Positions 7,569-16,042 of a DNA stretch of 16,808 nt are shown piece after piece. Origin of the DNA: Furcasterigmium furcatum. Its lineage: Eukaryota; Ascomycota; Sordariomycetes; Glomerellales; Plectosphaerellaceae. Each line of letters starts with the position of its first letter. The stretch's first letter is position 1. The DNA lies in assembly GCA_001599815.1 (NCBI GenBank), contig BCIA01000005.1:130298-147105 (forward strand), written 5' to 3'. Under the pieces are notes generated by a model. The model was not told where the DNA came from. It ran no database searches and saw only the letters and a list, made by a program, of their open reading frames with translations. Made by a program: the position numbers and the translations under genes.

Positions 7569-7867
7569 TCTGTTCTTTGCGAATAGGAGCATGACAGACC
7601 GTCTCGTAGCACGAATGGCCGTGCTTAAGTACGTACGTACGGCCTCACGTCTCGGGGCCCGGTTTACGACCCTAGAAGAGGACGCGGACAAGGGACCGGG
7701 GGTCAAGTGGACCCGGAACTTGGGGACGGCTGCAACCGCACGGCTGTGGCCTAGCTTGAGTGGACCACCCGCTCATTGAAACGAACCACAATTCGGATCA
7801 AAAGGGAGGCTCGCCAAGAGTTTACACTATGCGCGTGACCATTGTTGCCTCTAGCCCTATGTTTCAG
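7569..7867. other. Intergenic region upstream of the MADS-like gene
   Basis: About 300 bp between the start of the MADS-like gene and the 3' end of the heptad-repeat gene, both on the minus strand. I see no gene, no clear TATA box and only a short palindromic run of TACG units at about 7628-7640. Confidence 0.4.
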
Positions 7868-8678
7868 CTAATTCTGTTCGTCGTTGTGCAGGACAGCCTG
7901 GACCTCGCTCGCCCATGCCTGCAGCTTGCCAGTGTTGACGAGGATCTCCTCGTTATACCTCTTCGCCCCATTCAGCATCCTGTGCCAATGTTCGTCCATC
8001 CTGCCCTTGTCTTCCTCTATTCGTCTTGTTGCGTCCTCTATCTGCCTTGTTACTTCCTCCATCCGTCTTGTTGCTTCCTCCATCCTGCGCCTGTCTTCCT
8101 CCATCCTGCGCCTGTCTTCCTCCATCCTTCTTGTAGCGTCCCCCATGCTGAAGAGTGTGAGCTTTTGATCTATGCTGCGCCGGAGTTGCTTGCTGCATAC
8201 CTGCTTCTCAAGCCATGGAGATCCTCTTCAATCTTGGCCAGTTTCTCGGACCTGGAGGGTGTCAGCTAGATACATACTAGGTGGCATCGCCCTCGGCATA
8301 CCCGAGCTTAGCAGCCTGATGCACGGAGTCAAACTCCTCCCGACTGATGGTTATGGTTTCGCAATCCGCAGCACCCTGCGGGCCGTCGGAGGTGCTGCTC
8401 TGGTGTCGCTGGGCTGGGTCGTCATCGGGCACGTACTGCTGGTCGATGTTCCAGTCCCATGCATCGGACTGGCCGTTATTGCCGGCGGGCGAGCTGGGCA
8501 TGAAATCGGAAAGCGGCGGCGGGCGGCGGGGTCTTTGCGCGGCCGTCGTGTCGAGGAATGGATCGTCAGAGTAAGTGAGTTCAAAGGCCTCGCTCCATAA
8601 CGCCGTCTGGTCCGTCTGGTCCATCTGGTCCATCTGGTCCATGGAGAGCAAGGGGAGGTGCTGGTATCCGTACGACAT
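7868..8678 (-). CDS. Three-exon heptad-repeat coiled-coil protein (function unknown)
   Basis: Exons 8678-8302, 8251-8201 and 8147-7868; introns 8252-8301 (50 nt, GTATGC, branch GCTGAC, CCAG) and 8148-8200 (53 nt, GTATGC, TTCAG). Both joins are phase 2 and give one 235-residue frame. The 51-nt middle exon encodes SEKLAKIEEDLHGLRS, which continues the coil, supporting the model. Residues 12-24 repeat Met-Asp-Gln / Thr-Asp-Gln; about 30-110 are acidic and Pro/Ser-rich. From about 110 to the end is a coiled coil whose core is a near-perfect seven-residue repeat (RRMEEDR type, about eight units). The gene is divergent from 8997-9540 across 318 bp. A TATA-like AAATATAAAG lies about 65 bp upstream. 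The repeat suggests a dimeric or trimeric rod; no function can be assigned. Without splicing the first exon stops at 8277. Confidence 0.72.
8018..8138. repeat. 21-bp tandem repeats encoding heptads
   Basis: Consecutive 21-bp units, read on the plus strand as TCCTCCATCCTGCGCCTGTCT and variants. Two adjacent units near 8083-8125 are nearly identical and the outer ones have drifted. Each unit encodes one heptad (RRMEEDR) of the coiled coil on the minus strand, so unit gain or loss changes rod length without shifting frame. Confidence 0.8.
8600..8642. repeat. 9-bp tandem repeat encoding (M/T)DQ triplets
   Basis: About four to five copies of a 9-bp unit (TCCATCTGG or TCCGTCTGG on the plus strand). 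They encode Met-Asp-Gln and Thr-Asp-Gln steps near the N terminus of the heptad-repeat protein. A second frame-neutral repeat in the same gene. Confidence 0.8.
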
Positions 8679-8996
8679 TGCGAGGCCACCCGTTTGTGTC
8701 TATCGCCTCCGTGCCGAACGCGGCCGCAACGTCCCCTTGCCTTTATATTTGCGCTTCTCCGGTGATCGTTGCACATCCTCGTCCACCCGTTGGGGGCCAG
8801 GGGTAGGCCCCATTTCAACGGCGCCGAAATAGCTAGCGTGTTTGAGACTGGATCCCGGCTCCCAGCCCCCCCGTCACGCCCGTCGTATGTTGCCGGAAAC
8901 CGAGGTCCACGATTTGGGACCTGGATATTCCAGTATCTGGGATAAAAGCGCAGCCGTCTGGCGGCGGCCCATTGCTGCTTCATCCGTGGAGACAAC
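8679..8996. promoter_or_regulatory. Bidirectional promoter region
   Basis: 318 bp between two divergent genes. A TATA-like TTTATATTT (8742-8750) sits about 65 bp before the minus-strand ATG at 8678. GATAAAAG (8941-8948) sits about 50 bp before the plus-strand ATG at 8997. A long minus-strand open frame across this area (8351-9028) is judged fortuitous. Confidence 0.4.
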
Positions 8997-9540
8997 ATGC
9001 CTGCACAGACCCGACCGCATTTCATCATGGCCCCTCAACGACTCCTGGACCAGGTACGTGCACGACCGCGAGCCGATGACCGACGTCGTAATAACCATGG
9101 CCCAGCCTATACAATCGAGACAAGGCTTGCGCACGTTCCGACCACACGTTCTTTTCGGGAACCCCCATCTCCTCGAAGCATCCGAGAAGCTCTACAGCCT
9201 CTGCCATGCGGCTCAGGAGGTTCATGGACTGATACTCAGGCAGAGTTATGAGGAGAGAAGGTATGCGATTGCGTACAAGAGGAATCACCGCAAGTTGCAG
9301 CAAGCTTTTGGGGCCAGAAGGGCCATCATGAGCCAGCTCACTGAAGCTCACGCAATCTACGAGCAGTTGTGGTCTGCAGAAGCCCGCCGGATGGACGGAT
9401 GTGCGGAGGGCGACGTCCAACTCGGGAACGGGGTTGTCTCTACCATCTCCGAGCCTGTTCGGTCGGTGGTAAGATCGGAATGGGATGAATCAGTCGGGCT
9501 GAGGATTCTTGCGGAGGCAGCGCTCTTTGGTGCTAAATAA
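8997..9540 (+). CDS. Unknown helical protein (two exons)
   Basis: Preferred model: exon 1 8997-9053 (ATG with A at -3), intron 9054-9105 (52 nt, CAG|GTACGT to CCCAG), exon 2 9106-9540, phase 0, 163 residues. The body is mostly alpha-helical and rich in Arg, Glu, Ala and Gln (for example ILRQSYEERRYAIAYKRNHR and ARRAIMSQLTEAHAIYEQLW), followed by a Val/Ser-rich segment and an amphipathic C-terminal helix. I do not recognise a domain, signal peptide or membrane segment. The alternative is an unspliced start at ATG 8887, which is also open into exon 2 and would give 217 residues. The spliced model is favoured for its donor, its start context and the GATAAAAG box upstream. Divergent from the heptad-repeat gene, hinting at shared control. 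Confidence 0.55.
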
Positions 9541-10169
9541 TGATGGTTCTGTTGCCCCTAGCATTTTTTTTAGCTGGTATTTGCATGTAACTTGGTCTAC
9601 GCTCTACACAAAGTCCTGATCAGACCGCACCCTCTTTGGGCCGAGCCCTGGAATTGGCTATGTGAACACAGCAACCACCACGCGACCCCACATGTGCGCT
9701 GTCTAAGCTGGACCTCAGCAGAAACTACATATCAAGAGGTCTCGCCGTGTGACAGGGTCCCATTCTTCAGATCGTATTGATCATGGCTTACCTCGCACGA
9801 CACAAACGCTGTCCCACTACGATGCCCTAGATATGTCGTTACTCAGCCTGTCTCCGGAAGGTAGGAATGTACCCTGTCGTGCTGAGCACAAACATAGATA
9901 CTAAAATCCGAAAGGACCAACGGCGACTACTTCGTACAATTATAATGCCAAAGCTGGTATATATGGCACGTGATTAAAATGATCGTCCAACGGACTTTGT
10001 GGTCGGGCCCTGTTTTGGTCCCCTCGAATTTAGGTCCCATATCTGGGCCTTGAACCCCCATTTTTGCCCCGCTCTGAACTACATCAGAGTGAAACAGCCT
10101 GCATTCAAAAATGCGCGGCGTTCTTACATTTGTCAGACCCTGCGAGACAGGAAATCTAGGATCAACGCA
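9541..10169. promoter_or_regulatory. Long intergenic region upstream of the second MADS-like gene
   Basis: No gene is supported in these 629 bp. Near the middle is TATATAT (9958-9964) next to CACGTG (9967-9972, followed by ATTA), a bHLH-type core like the one upstream of the cyclin. The frame of the downstream gene is open back to 9999 but has no in-frame ATG before 10170. Confidence 0.35.
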
Positions 10170-10543
10170 ATGTGTGAACCGTGTCGCAGAAACGGAAGGA
10201 AGCGAGACAGGACAAGGGAGAATTTCGCAAAGAGCATGCGGAGCCTAATGCAGCGCTTTCAGCGAATCAACGAAAAGTACGGCGCGGACATCTACTTCTG
10301 CGCCAGGCACTCGAGGTGGTTCGAATTCAGCACGAATCCCCGCCTGCCGCCCACCTCCGAACAGATCGTACGTTCCTCTCGGGCCCGTGGATACTTTCGC
10401 TGACATGCGGCCAGCAAAATGCGTACCCGTTGGCAATCAGACGAAGTCCCGCGTGCCTCCGGAACAAATTGCTCAGAAAAAAGCCGGAAGGGGTTGCGAG
10501 TCAGCTGCTTGGAAACCAAGAAGATCCGCCGCCAGGGGAATGA
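10170..10543 (+). CDS. Second small MADS-box-like protein (one intron)
   Basis: Exons 10170-10367 and 10415-10543; intron 10368-10414 (47 nt, GTACGT, branch CGCTGAC, CCAG), phase 0, product 108 residues. After a basic Cys-containing start (MCEPCRRNGRKRDR) comes the MADS-like core: RENFAKSMRSLMQRFQRI, KYGADIYFCARH, then a short strand (RWFEFSTN) and LPPTSEQI at the splice. The core aligns with the protein at 7025-7568, and the intron falls at the same point just after the domain, so the two are probably distant paralogues. Exon 2 is a short basic tail (RRSPACLRNKLLRKKPEG). Another frame through exon 2 stays open to 10599, so a different acceptor could change the tail. Binding of DNA is inferred from the fold only. 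Confidence 0.55.
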
Positions 10544-11041
10544 CTACCAAGATAGAAGGGCATAGGGACGAAACAAACCCCATACATGAACGCCATTAAT
10601 GTACAGTTTCCTTTTAGTTCCTGAGTATTATGTATGTAAAGAGGGTTACGTTATCTGCTTAATCAACTGCTTTGTTATTTCCAAAGGACTCTGGTCTGCA
10701 GTGGTCATCAGATACCAAACAGACGGTCATCATGATGAAATCTCTAGCATAACCCGGCCTTGAATAAACTAAGCTCTATACAGTCGCTGCAGGTATGGTA
10801 TCCCTGCGTCCCATATTATCACCACAGCGTGTGACGTCTCGATATTGCGGGGCGCTCAGTAGGTCCAGCTTCTTAAGCTATCTCATCCTACACTAGATGA
10901 CCTTTTGGGTACTGTCCAAGGGTTCATAGAATCTGGCTGTAGAATTCCGGGCCAATGATACAAGCCATACTAGTTCTGACAAGCTTACCTCGTTCTTGAG
11001 AAGTGGATGCTAAGAAATAACAGTTAGCAGCCATCGAAGAA
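10544..11041. other. Intergenic region, nothing recognised
   Basis: About 500 bp, richer in A and T than the left part, between the convergent 3' ends of the MADS-like and kinase-like genes. I see no open frame of note, no RNA gene and no similarity to the duplicated block. Confidence 0.4.
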
Positions 11042-12017
11042 CTATGAAGGCGACCATTTTCGAACATTCTGTAATTTTGAAGCAGGTTGACTCATAGTCA
11101 TCATCAAGAAATCGACAGCTTCGGGCGACCAATCAGTTGGCTTATAGGATGCAGGCTTGCCATCCACTATTTCAATGTCCATCAGGGTACTAATGACGTG
11201 TCCCAGCGCTTTTACATCTTCAAGCTCGGTCTCTGGTCTGTGCTGGGAACAAATCTCAAAGTTCGCTCTCTAACGTCAGCTCCCAGTGTCAAATTTCAGC
11301 GTCTGGCACTCACTCAGTTTGACAACGCCATGCTTCGTTAAGAGGATGCTGGACCCTGTTATTGCGCCATGGCAGATGCCTTTTGACTCAAAGTGTGCCA
11401 AGCAATTTATGATCTAGGGCATGATTAGTTCCAGTAGTGATGTAGGGCCCTTGACATGTCTTGTTACGTACTTGGCGAAGAATGGCAACTAGTTCCAGCT
11501 CATTCGGCCGAACGACTGTGAAGTCGTCTAACGACATATCGGCGTCTTCAAATATAATATATAGAACATCGTTATGTATGAATGACTCCTGGTATTGGAG
11601 AATATTCGTGTGCTTCAACAATGACAACGTATGAAGCCATACTCTTGCGTACTTTGCTGGGTAGCTTCGCATGAAGAACAAGTCCTGGGTTGGTGGAATC
11701 ATGCTCACAATGATTCCGGCTCTTCCAAGGATCAACTCATACCGTTTTTGATACCGATCCCATGGAGATCCTTCAGCTACTGGGAGTGACCATGCTTGAT
11801 CTGTAGAGATTGATATGTTTCCTCTGGAGGGGACAATAGGAAACCTTCCAGCGGGTGACTTGAACCTGGTCCTTCGTACAACAGGCTGCGGTTCGTCGGT
11901 CGCTTCTACGACTCTTGCAGAGCTCCGAGCAGGAATAACTGGAACTTTGTCATTTCCATCACTCGACTGGTAGCTCCTTGGAACTGTGGTTCGATATCTG
12001 GTCTGTTCTACCGTCAT
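11042..12017 (-). pseudogene. Degenerate protein-kinase-like gene (pseudokinase or pseudogene)
   Basis: Exon 1 runs from ATG 12017 to 11472 (182 codons), intron 11414-11471 (58 nt, GTACGT to CTAG), exon 2 11413 to about 11308, then a C-lobe exon ending at TAG 11042-11044. The fold is kinase-like: LLKHTNILQYQESFIHNDVL and YIIFEDADMSLDDF for the N lobe and hinge, INCLAHFESKGICHGAIT for the catalytic-loop region, GSSILLTKHGVVKL for beta7-8, and ELEDVKALGHVISTLM plus DWSPEAVDFLMMTMS for the C lobe. Key catalytic features are missing: no glycine loop, no clear VAIK Lys, HGAIT in place of HRD, no DFG. The second intron is unclear: the good donor GTGAGT (11313) does not restore frame, and only a weak GTGCCA donor with acceptor TTAGAG does. 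It could be a non-catalytic kinase-like protein known in fungi, or a decayed copy. Confidence 0.55.
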
Positions 12018-12482
12018 CTCATTGTTTGAGGATTGCAATACGTTCTAAGCGCCGATGGTCTGGCGCTAATGGCCGTCAGAGGGCCTTTGATGGGGGTTTA
12101 TATACTGATCACCGTAAGTCCCAAACTTGGGCTTCTGATCCTAACATTAAGACCTATACACAAACAGAGGACGGCGTTGTGATCCCATATTTTGGCCTTT
12201 CCATTGCGACTTATGGCATTGTCGCCATCGATCGCTGGAAGATCGTCGAGAAGTCGATGGATTAGGAGGGGAGAGGTGACGATGGCTAGGAGATGGGAGC
12301 ACGGTGACAGATCAGATCTGGCAGGTTATAGACCGTCCTGAGCTATGGACTGTCCTGTTGCAGCATGTGCAGTATACATATGTGTAATTAAGAAAGTTAA
12401 AAACATTGATCTCAGACCATTGAGAGGCTAGCTTTACGGCGATTGAGCATGCCTGGAACGGCGCTGGTTGCACATGGAGATA
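12018..12482. promoter_or_regulatory. Intergenic region with promoter of the kinase-like gene
   Basis: 465 bp. TATATAAA on the minus strand (12097-12104) stands about 80 bp before the kinase-like ATG. A plus-strand open frame (to 12265) has no recognisable product. No similarity to the sequence left of copy A was seen, which places the duplication edge near 12480. Confidence 0.4.
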
Positions 12483-13354
12483 TCAGTTGACCCGCTTCCG
12501 CTTCCTCCCTGTCCCTTCATCGCTCTGCCCGGCCGCCTCCACCTGCCCCGCCAACGCCTTGTTCTCGTCTCGTAGCTTACGCAGCTGCTGCTCAAGAGCC
12601 CTGTTCTGGCCGATGAGATCGGCAGGCATGATCCCCGACTCGCCCTGAAATAAGGTGTTGGCGATGTCAAGGGCATCGGCGTGGTCGGCTTCAAGAGCGC
12701 TGTATCGTAGCTTGAGTGACTCATGCTCGGCCTTGTCTCCCGCGAGCTGCTCGGCCCTCGCGCTCAGCTGCTCTAATGCGGTCTCCAGCTCAGTGATACG
12801 CTGCTTTTTTATCTCCAAGACCTCTTCGACGGCTTGGTTTATGGTCTTCAACTCCGCCACTTCCCTGGAATGAGCCGCCCCCGATTGGAGAAGCTCGCGG
12901 CACTGTATCTCCACAGTCGCCCGAAGCTCGCGTGAACTCATCTCGGAGGCCTGTCGGAATGCCTCCTGCTGTTTCAGCTTGACTTCGGCGTGTTGAAGAT
13001 TTTGGAGGGCCTTCTGTAGCTCTCCGGCCGTTTTCTGGGCCTCTTTATACAGTTCAACATGGCAGCTTGACCGGCAGGCGTCTAGCCTTCCGTGGTCCTG
13101 CACAATAAAGCGCTGCTCGACACTTCCTTTCACGTCTCGATAGGTGCTAAAACTACCTACCGTGTCGTAAATAAAGGCTCCGCCGTTACTCGACTGGTAC
13201 TGAGACGTTATAAGGACGTCCAGCTGCAGAGGAAGAGACTTCTTACTGGGGTTGTGGGGCGCGTCACCACTACGATGTACTCTCGTGGTGGTGCTGCGGC
13301 TGACTGTTCTACCGAAGGGCAGCCGGCCGGCGGCTGAGACTGTTCTTGCGTCAT
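12483..13354 (-). CDS. Coiled-coil protein with basic C terminus, copy B (one intron or frameshifted)
   Basis: The start homologous to copy A is ATG 13354 (MTQEQSQPPAG), but its frame ends at a TAA near 13208, while the coil lies in another frame that has no ATG before it. An intron 13200-13246 (47 nt, GTAAGA to TCTCAG) joins them in phase 0 to a 274-residue protein. The alternative is a one-base deletion near 13213 relative to copy A. The coil from about residue 65 to 255 matches copy A closely (INQAVEEVLEIKKQRITELE, YSALEADHADALDIA, LIGQNRALEQQLRKLRDEN), and the tail GRKRKRVN keeps the basic cluster. TATATATC (13426-13433) lies 72 bp upstream. It shares a 255-bp divergent promoter with the reductase. 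Function unknown. Confidence 0.6.
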
Positions 13355-13425
13355 TGTGAAAACAGGTCAGGGATTGTCTGGTGTTTTCTGCTCGCGGTGA
13401 GTTGTATACATAGCAGGTACGCCGG

Positions 13426-13433
13426 TATATATC
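13426..13433 (-). promoter_or_regulatory. TATA box of coiled-coil gene B
   Basis: GATATATA on the minus strand, 72 bp before the ATG at 13354, matching the box at 5847-5854 in copy A. It lies in the 255-bp region shared with the divergent reductase gene, whose ATG is at 13610. Confidence 0.5.
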
Positions 13434-13609
13434 AGAAACTAACTCATTGGGGCCCAAAGCACACCCAGGCCAGGATCCCGGCTTTGGGATCTCCTTGATA
13501 GAGCGGCTTTACCAAGGACGGATACCAGTCCCTCCCGGATTCATAAATCACAGCGGCGTTAACGACCTAACTTTAACCTCCCTAGAACCCCAAAAATCTC
13601 GGTAAAATC

Positions 13610-15377
13610 ATGAATGCTGTTATTTGGTACTCCGTGGCCATCGGCGGGCCTCTGGTTGCTTCTATCGTTGTGGCCGCTGCTTTGTTGGTCGCTAGTATTC
13701 TCCGGGCCGTTGCTAGGTGCGATATTCTGCATTATCTGTCTCTGAAACTATTCTGGCCCGGTTTACGTCTCCTCAAGAACATCACCTGGCTCAATCTCAT
13801 CACAGGCGCCATTTTCGTTTCCGGCAATGTCGTGGCCATGAGCTACGGCATCGCGGATACCCAGGGCCTCGTCCGCCGGTCGGGCCTGTTGTCCGCGATC
13901 AACATGGCACCGCTGTTTCTTGGAGCCAAGATGAACCCGATCGCCAGCGGGTGTGGATTGAGTCTCCAGACCTACGTCGGAATACACCGCTGGCTCGGTG
14001 TCATCGCCATTCTTCAAGGCCTGGCGCATTCCGCGTTGGCTTTGTCGACGCAAGCCCCCGGCCACTTTGGGAAGCTGAGCGACAAGTCAGGCGTTGTGGT
14101 ATGTACAAAGGAGTTGATAATGACACAGAAGGCATACTAACAACCCCCTGTAGGTCGCGAGCGTGTTCGTCGTGATACCACTAACGAGCATCCTCAAGCG
14201 ACGGGCATACGAAATGTTCTCCGCCGTGCATTTCGCTCTCGGCCTTTGCGCTGCTGTGTTTACTTACCTCCACACTCCGTACTCTCACGTCTTTGAGTCT
14301 CCAAGGAGGTATCTATTGGCGGCTGCTGGCTGCCTGGGCCTCAGCTGGCTCACCCGGCTCGGCCTGGTGATCTACCGCAACGTTGGGTTTCACTCACTAT
14401 CCAGCCGCGCCGCCATCCAAACCATCACTTTCGAGCTCGACGAGAAAACCGGAATACCGCTCGAGGACGCCGTCCATATTTACGTCCGACTATTGAGGCC
14501 ATGGAACGTAAGGGCCGGGCAGTATGTGTACCTGACCGTCCCGGGGGTGAGCCGCACATCCTTCGCCCAGTCGCACCCATTTTACGTCGCGTGGTGGGAT
14601 CGGGTCGGCGACGACAACTACATTGTCCTCATCGCCCAAAAACGCCAGGGCTTCACGCAAAGCCTACTCCCTAGCAGGCAGAGAAGCAGCACCGGCGGCG
14701 CTCGAGCGCTGATCGAAGGGCCGTACGGGAAAGAGATGAGCCTGGACTCCTACGACAACGCTCTCCTCTTTGCTACCGGCATGGGCATCGCCGGCCAGCT
14801 GTCCTACGTCGCGCAGCTTCTCCGGGGCTACTACGACTGTGGCGTGAAGACGAAGAGGGTAACGCTGTTCTGGCAGGTGAATTCCGAGAGTGGGTGCATC
14901 GATCAGCCCCGTAGCTGGCCCCGCTAACATGCCAACGCAGTTCAACTCGGTTGGGTGGCCGACAGGATGCAGCAGATGCTGGAGCTTGACGAGAAAAGCC
15001 AGGTGTGTTCTCGGGCCCCCGGCGCCCATCCACCAGACTAACTCCTCACCAGGTTCTGCACATACATCTATTTGTAGTGGACCACTTTGTATCCCGGGAG
15101 GCGCCTGCGTCAAACCCTGTCAACTGGGGAAAGCGTATATCCGTGATGGACAGTGCAATGAATGCAGGTGAACTAGCCCAAAGGGAGCTAGATCGGCATA
15201 CCGGTCGCACCGTCATAACTTGTATGTCTCTGTTGCGGTTGTGTCGTCTAATTGCTAATGTGGGGTGGGGTGGTAGTGTGCGCCGACCCGCAAACTGTCG
15301 ATCAGGTCCGCGGCCTCGTACAGCGACGGGCAGACGTCCAAGTGCATGTCAAGTGCTTGGACTTCTGCCCCGGTTGA
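13610..15377 (+). CDS. FRE-type ferric reductase / transmembrane flavocytochrome (five exons)
   Basis: Exons 13610-14098, 14154-14889, 14941-15002, 15053-15221 and 15277-15377; introns of 55, 51, 50 and 55 nt with donors GTATGT, GTGGGT, GTGTGT, GTATGT and branch boxes TACTAAC, GCTAAC, GACTAAC, GCTAAT. The product is 518 residues. It moves electrons from cytosolic NADPH via FAD and two hemes across the membrane to reduce Fe(III) or Cu(II). The membrane domain (about 1-236) has both His-x13-His heme pairs, 126/140 and 189/203. The FAD part shows AGQY (284-287) and HPF (304-306). The NADPH part shows EGPYG (352-356), ATGMGIAG (370-377) and CADPQT (487-492). It is a little short for the family, with a brief N terminus lacking a clear signal peptide. 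It is divergent from coiled-coil gene B. All key residues are present, so it is probably functional. The exact metal substrate is inferred. Confidence 0.87.
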
Positions 15378-15807
15378 CGCGCGGCGCGGGGGATGGCTTC
15401 CGGCGCAAGCCGCGCAGATCAGACCGAGTGGACGCTCACTAGTTCGGGTGACGCTGACCCCTGGCACTTGGCGCTCGGACGTTGTTATAATCGCCATTAT
15501 TGGGTGCCATACCGTCGGGACGCGCTAAAACAACGGCAGCGGGACAGTCCCGCTCTTCACGCCCCCCGCCACCAATACAAACCTCCAAACAGGCAAAGGA
15601 TCATCCCACAAGCATGGCGGGCCAGTCATGGGACCACCAAATTTAGACATTGTGACCGAAAAAATAACAAAACCGGCTGGAAGCCTTTGTAATAGTCCCA
15701 CTTCCCAATTTAGTTAGTTTCTCTTTACGTCATTTAATTCCGTCATTCTACCTAGCCTATGAGAGCAGGAGTGGTCCGATGGCGGCGTGATGGTGGTGGT
15801 TGGTCTG
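15378..15807. other. Intergenic stretch with similarity to copy A
   Basis: No gene is supported. It carries the partner (15499-15528) of the 30-bp conserved block at 6740-6769 and further weaker matches. A plus-strand frame through 15393-15692 shares no protein-level similarity with copy A and is not called. Confidence 0.5.
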
Positions 15808-16042
15808 CTAAATGAGCCCGCTTTTTACGCCACAACCCCGCAAGCTTGCAACTGTCAGATCCGAGAGCGCCGGAAACGGGCGCACTATACGACGATGGCT
15901 CCTTTGCCCCGTCGCCTGCCCAGTGCGGTCCAGAGACCGTGTCAACCTCTAGCGACCTATTGCTAGCTGGCCATGCCGCCTGCTCACGGTGCCCTTTCCG
16001 GAGACACATTCTCTATTCTGTTCGTAGTAACGTCCGAGACCC
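15808..16042 (-). pseudogene. MADS-like gene relic, copy B (3' exon only)
   Basis: Corresponds to exon 2 of the MADS-like gene at 7025-7568. The shared frame reads LTRSLDRTGQ, then RRIVRPFPALSDL, and ends at TAG 15808-15810, against LTRSLARARS and RRIVREFPPLPDL in copy A. Many differences are at third codon positions, so the exon was under protein selection before it decayed. A TAG stop in that frame lies at 15950-15952, and the similarity ends near 16042 where transposon-like sequence begins. The MADS-like domain exon is not in the window; it would lie beyond the transposon if it survives. Confidence 0.65.

Larger units (their letters stand above)
12483..16042. repeat. Segmental duplication, copy B (coiled-coil, intact reductase, MADS-like relic)
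   Basis: Same gene order and orientation as 4743-7568, and longer because the reductase is complete here. It ends abruptly near 16042, where C-rich repeats and a Fot1/pogo transposase gene begin. The part matching 7255-7568 is not in the window. Confidence 0.8.

Noticed and set aside
8018..8138. Regular 21-bp repeats considered as a CRISPR or satellite array
   Set aside because: There are no spacers, the units are directly adjacent, and they encode heptads in frame with a coiled-coil gene in a eukaryotic context.
8351..9028. 225-codon minus-strand open frame
   Set aside because: It is Arg/Pro/Trp-rich with no domain, overlaps the first exon of the heptad-repeat gene in another frame and runs through the divergent promoter. 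It is a by-product of GC-rich coding sequence.
10315..10330. GGTTCGAATTC resembling a tRNA T-loop
   Set aside because: No acceptor stem, anticodon arm or D-loop fits around it, and it lies inside the second MADS-like exon.
11978..12265. 95-codon plus-strand frame
   Set aside because: It overlaps the start and promoter of the kinase-like gene and has no recognisable motif.
15393..15692. 99-codon plus-strand frame after the reductase
   Set aside because: The matching region of copy A does not keep this frame, so conservation there is not protein-driven.
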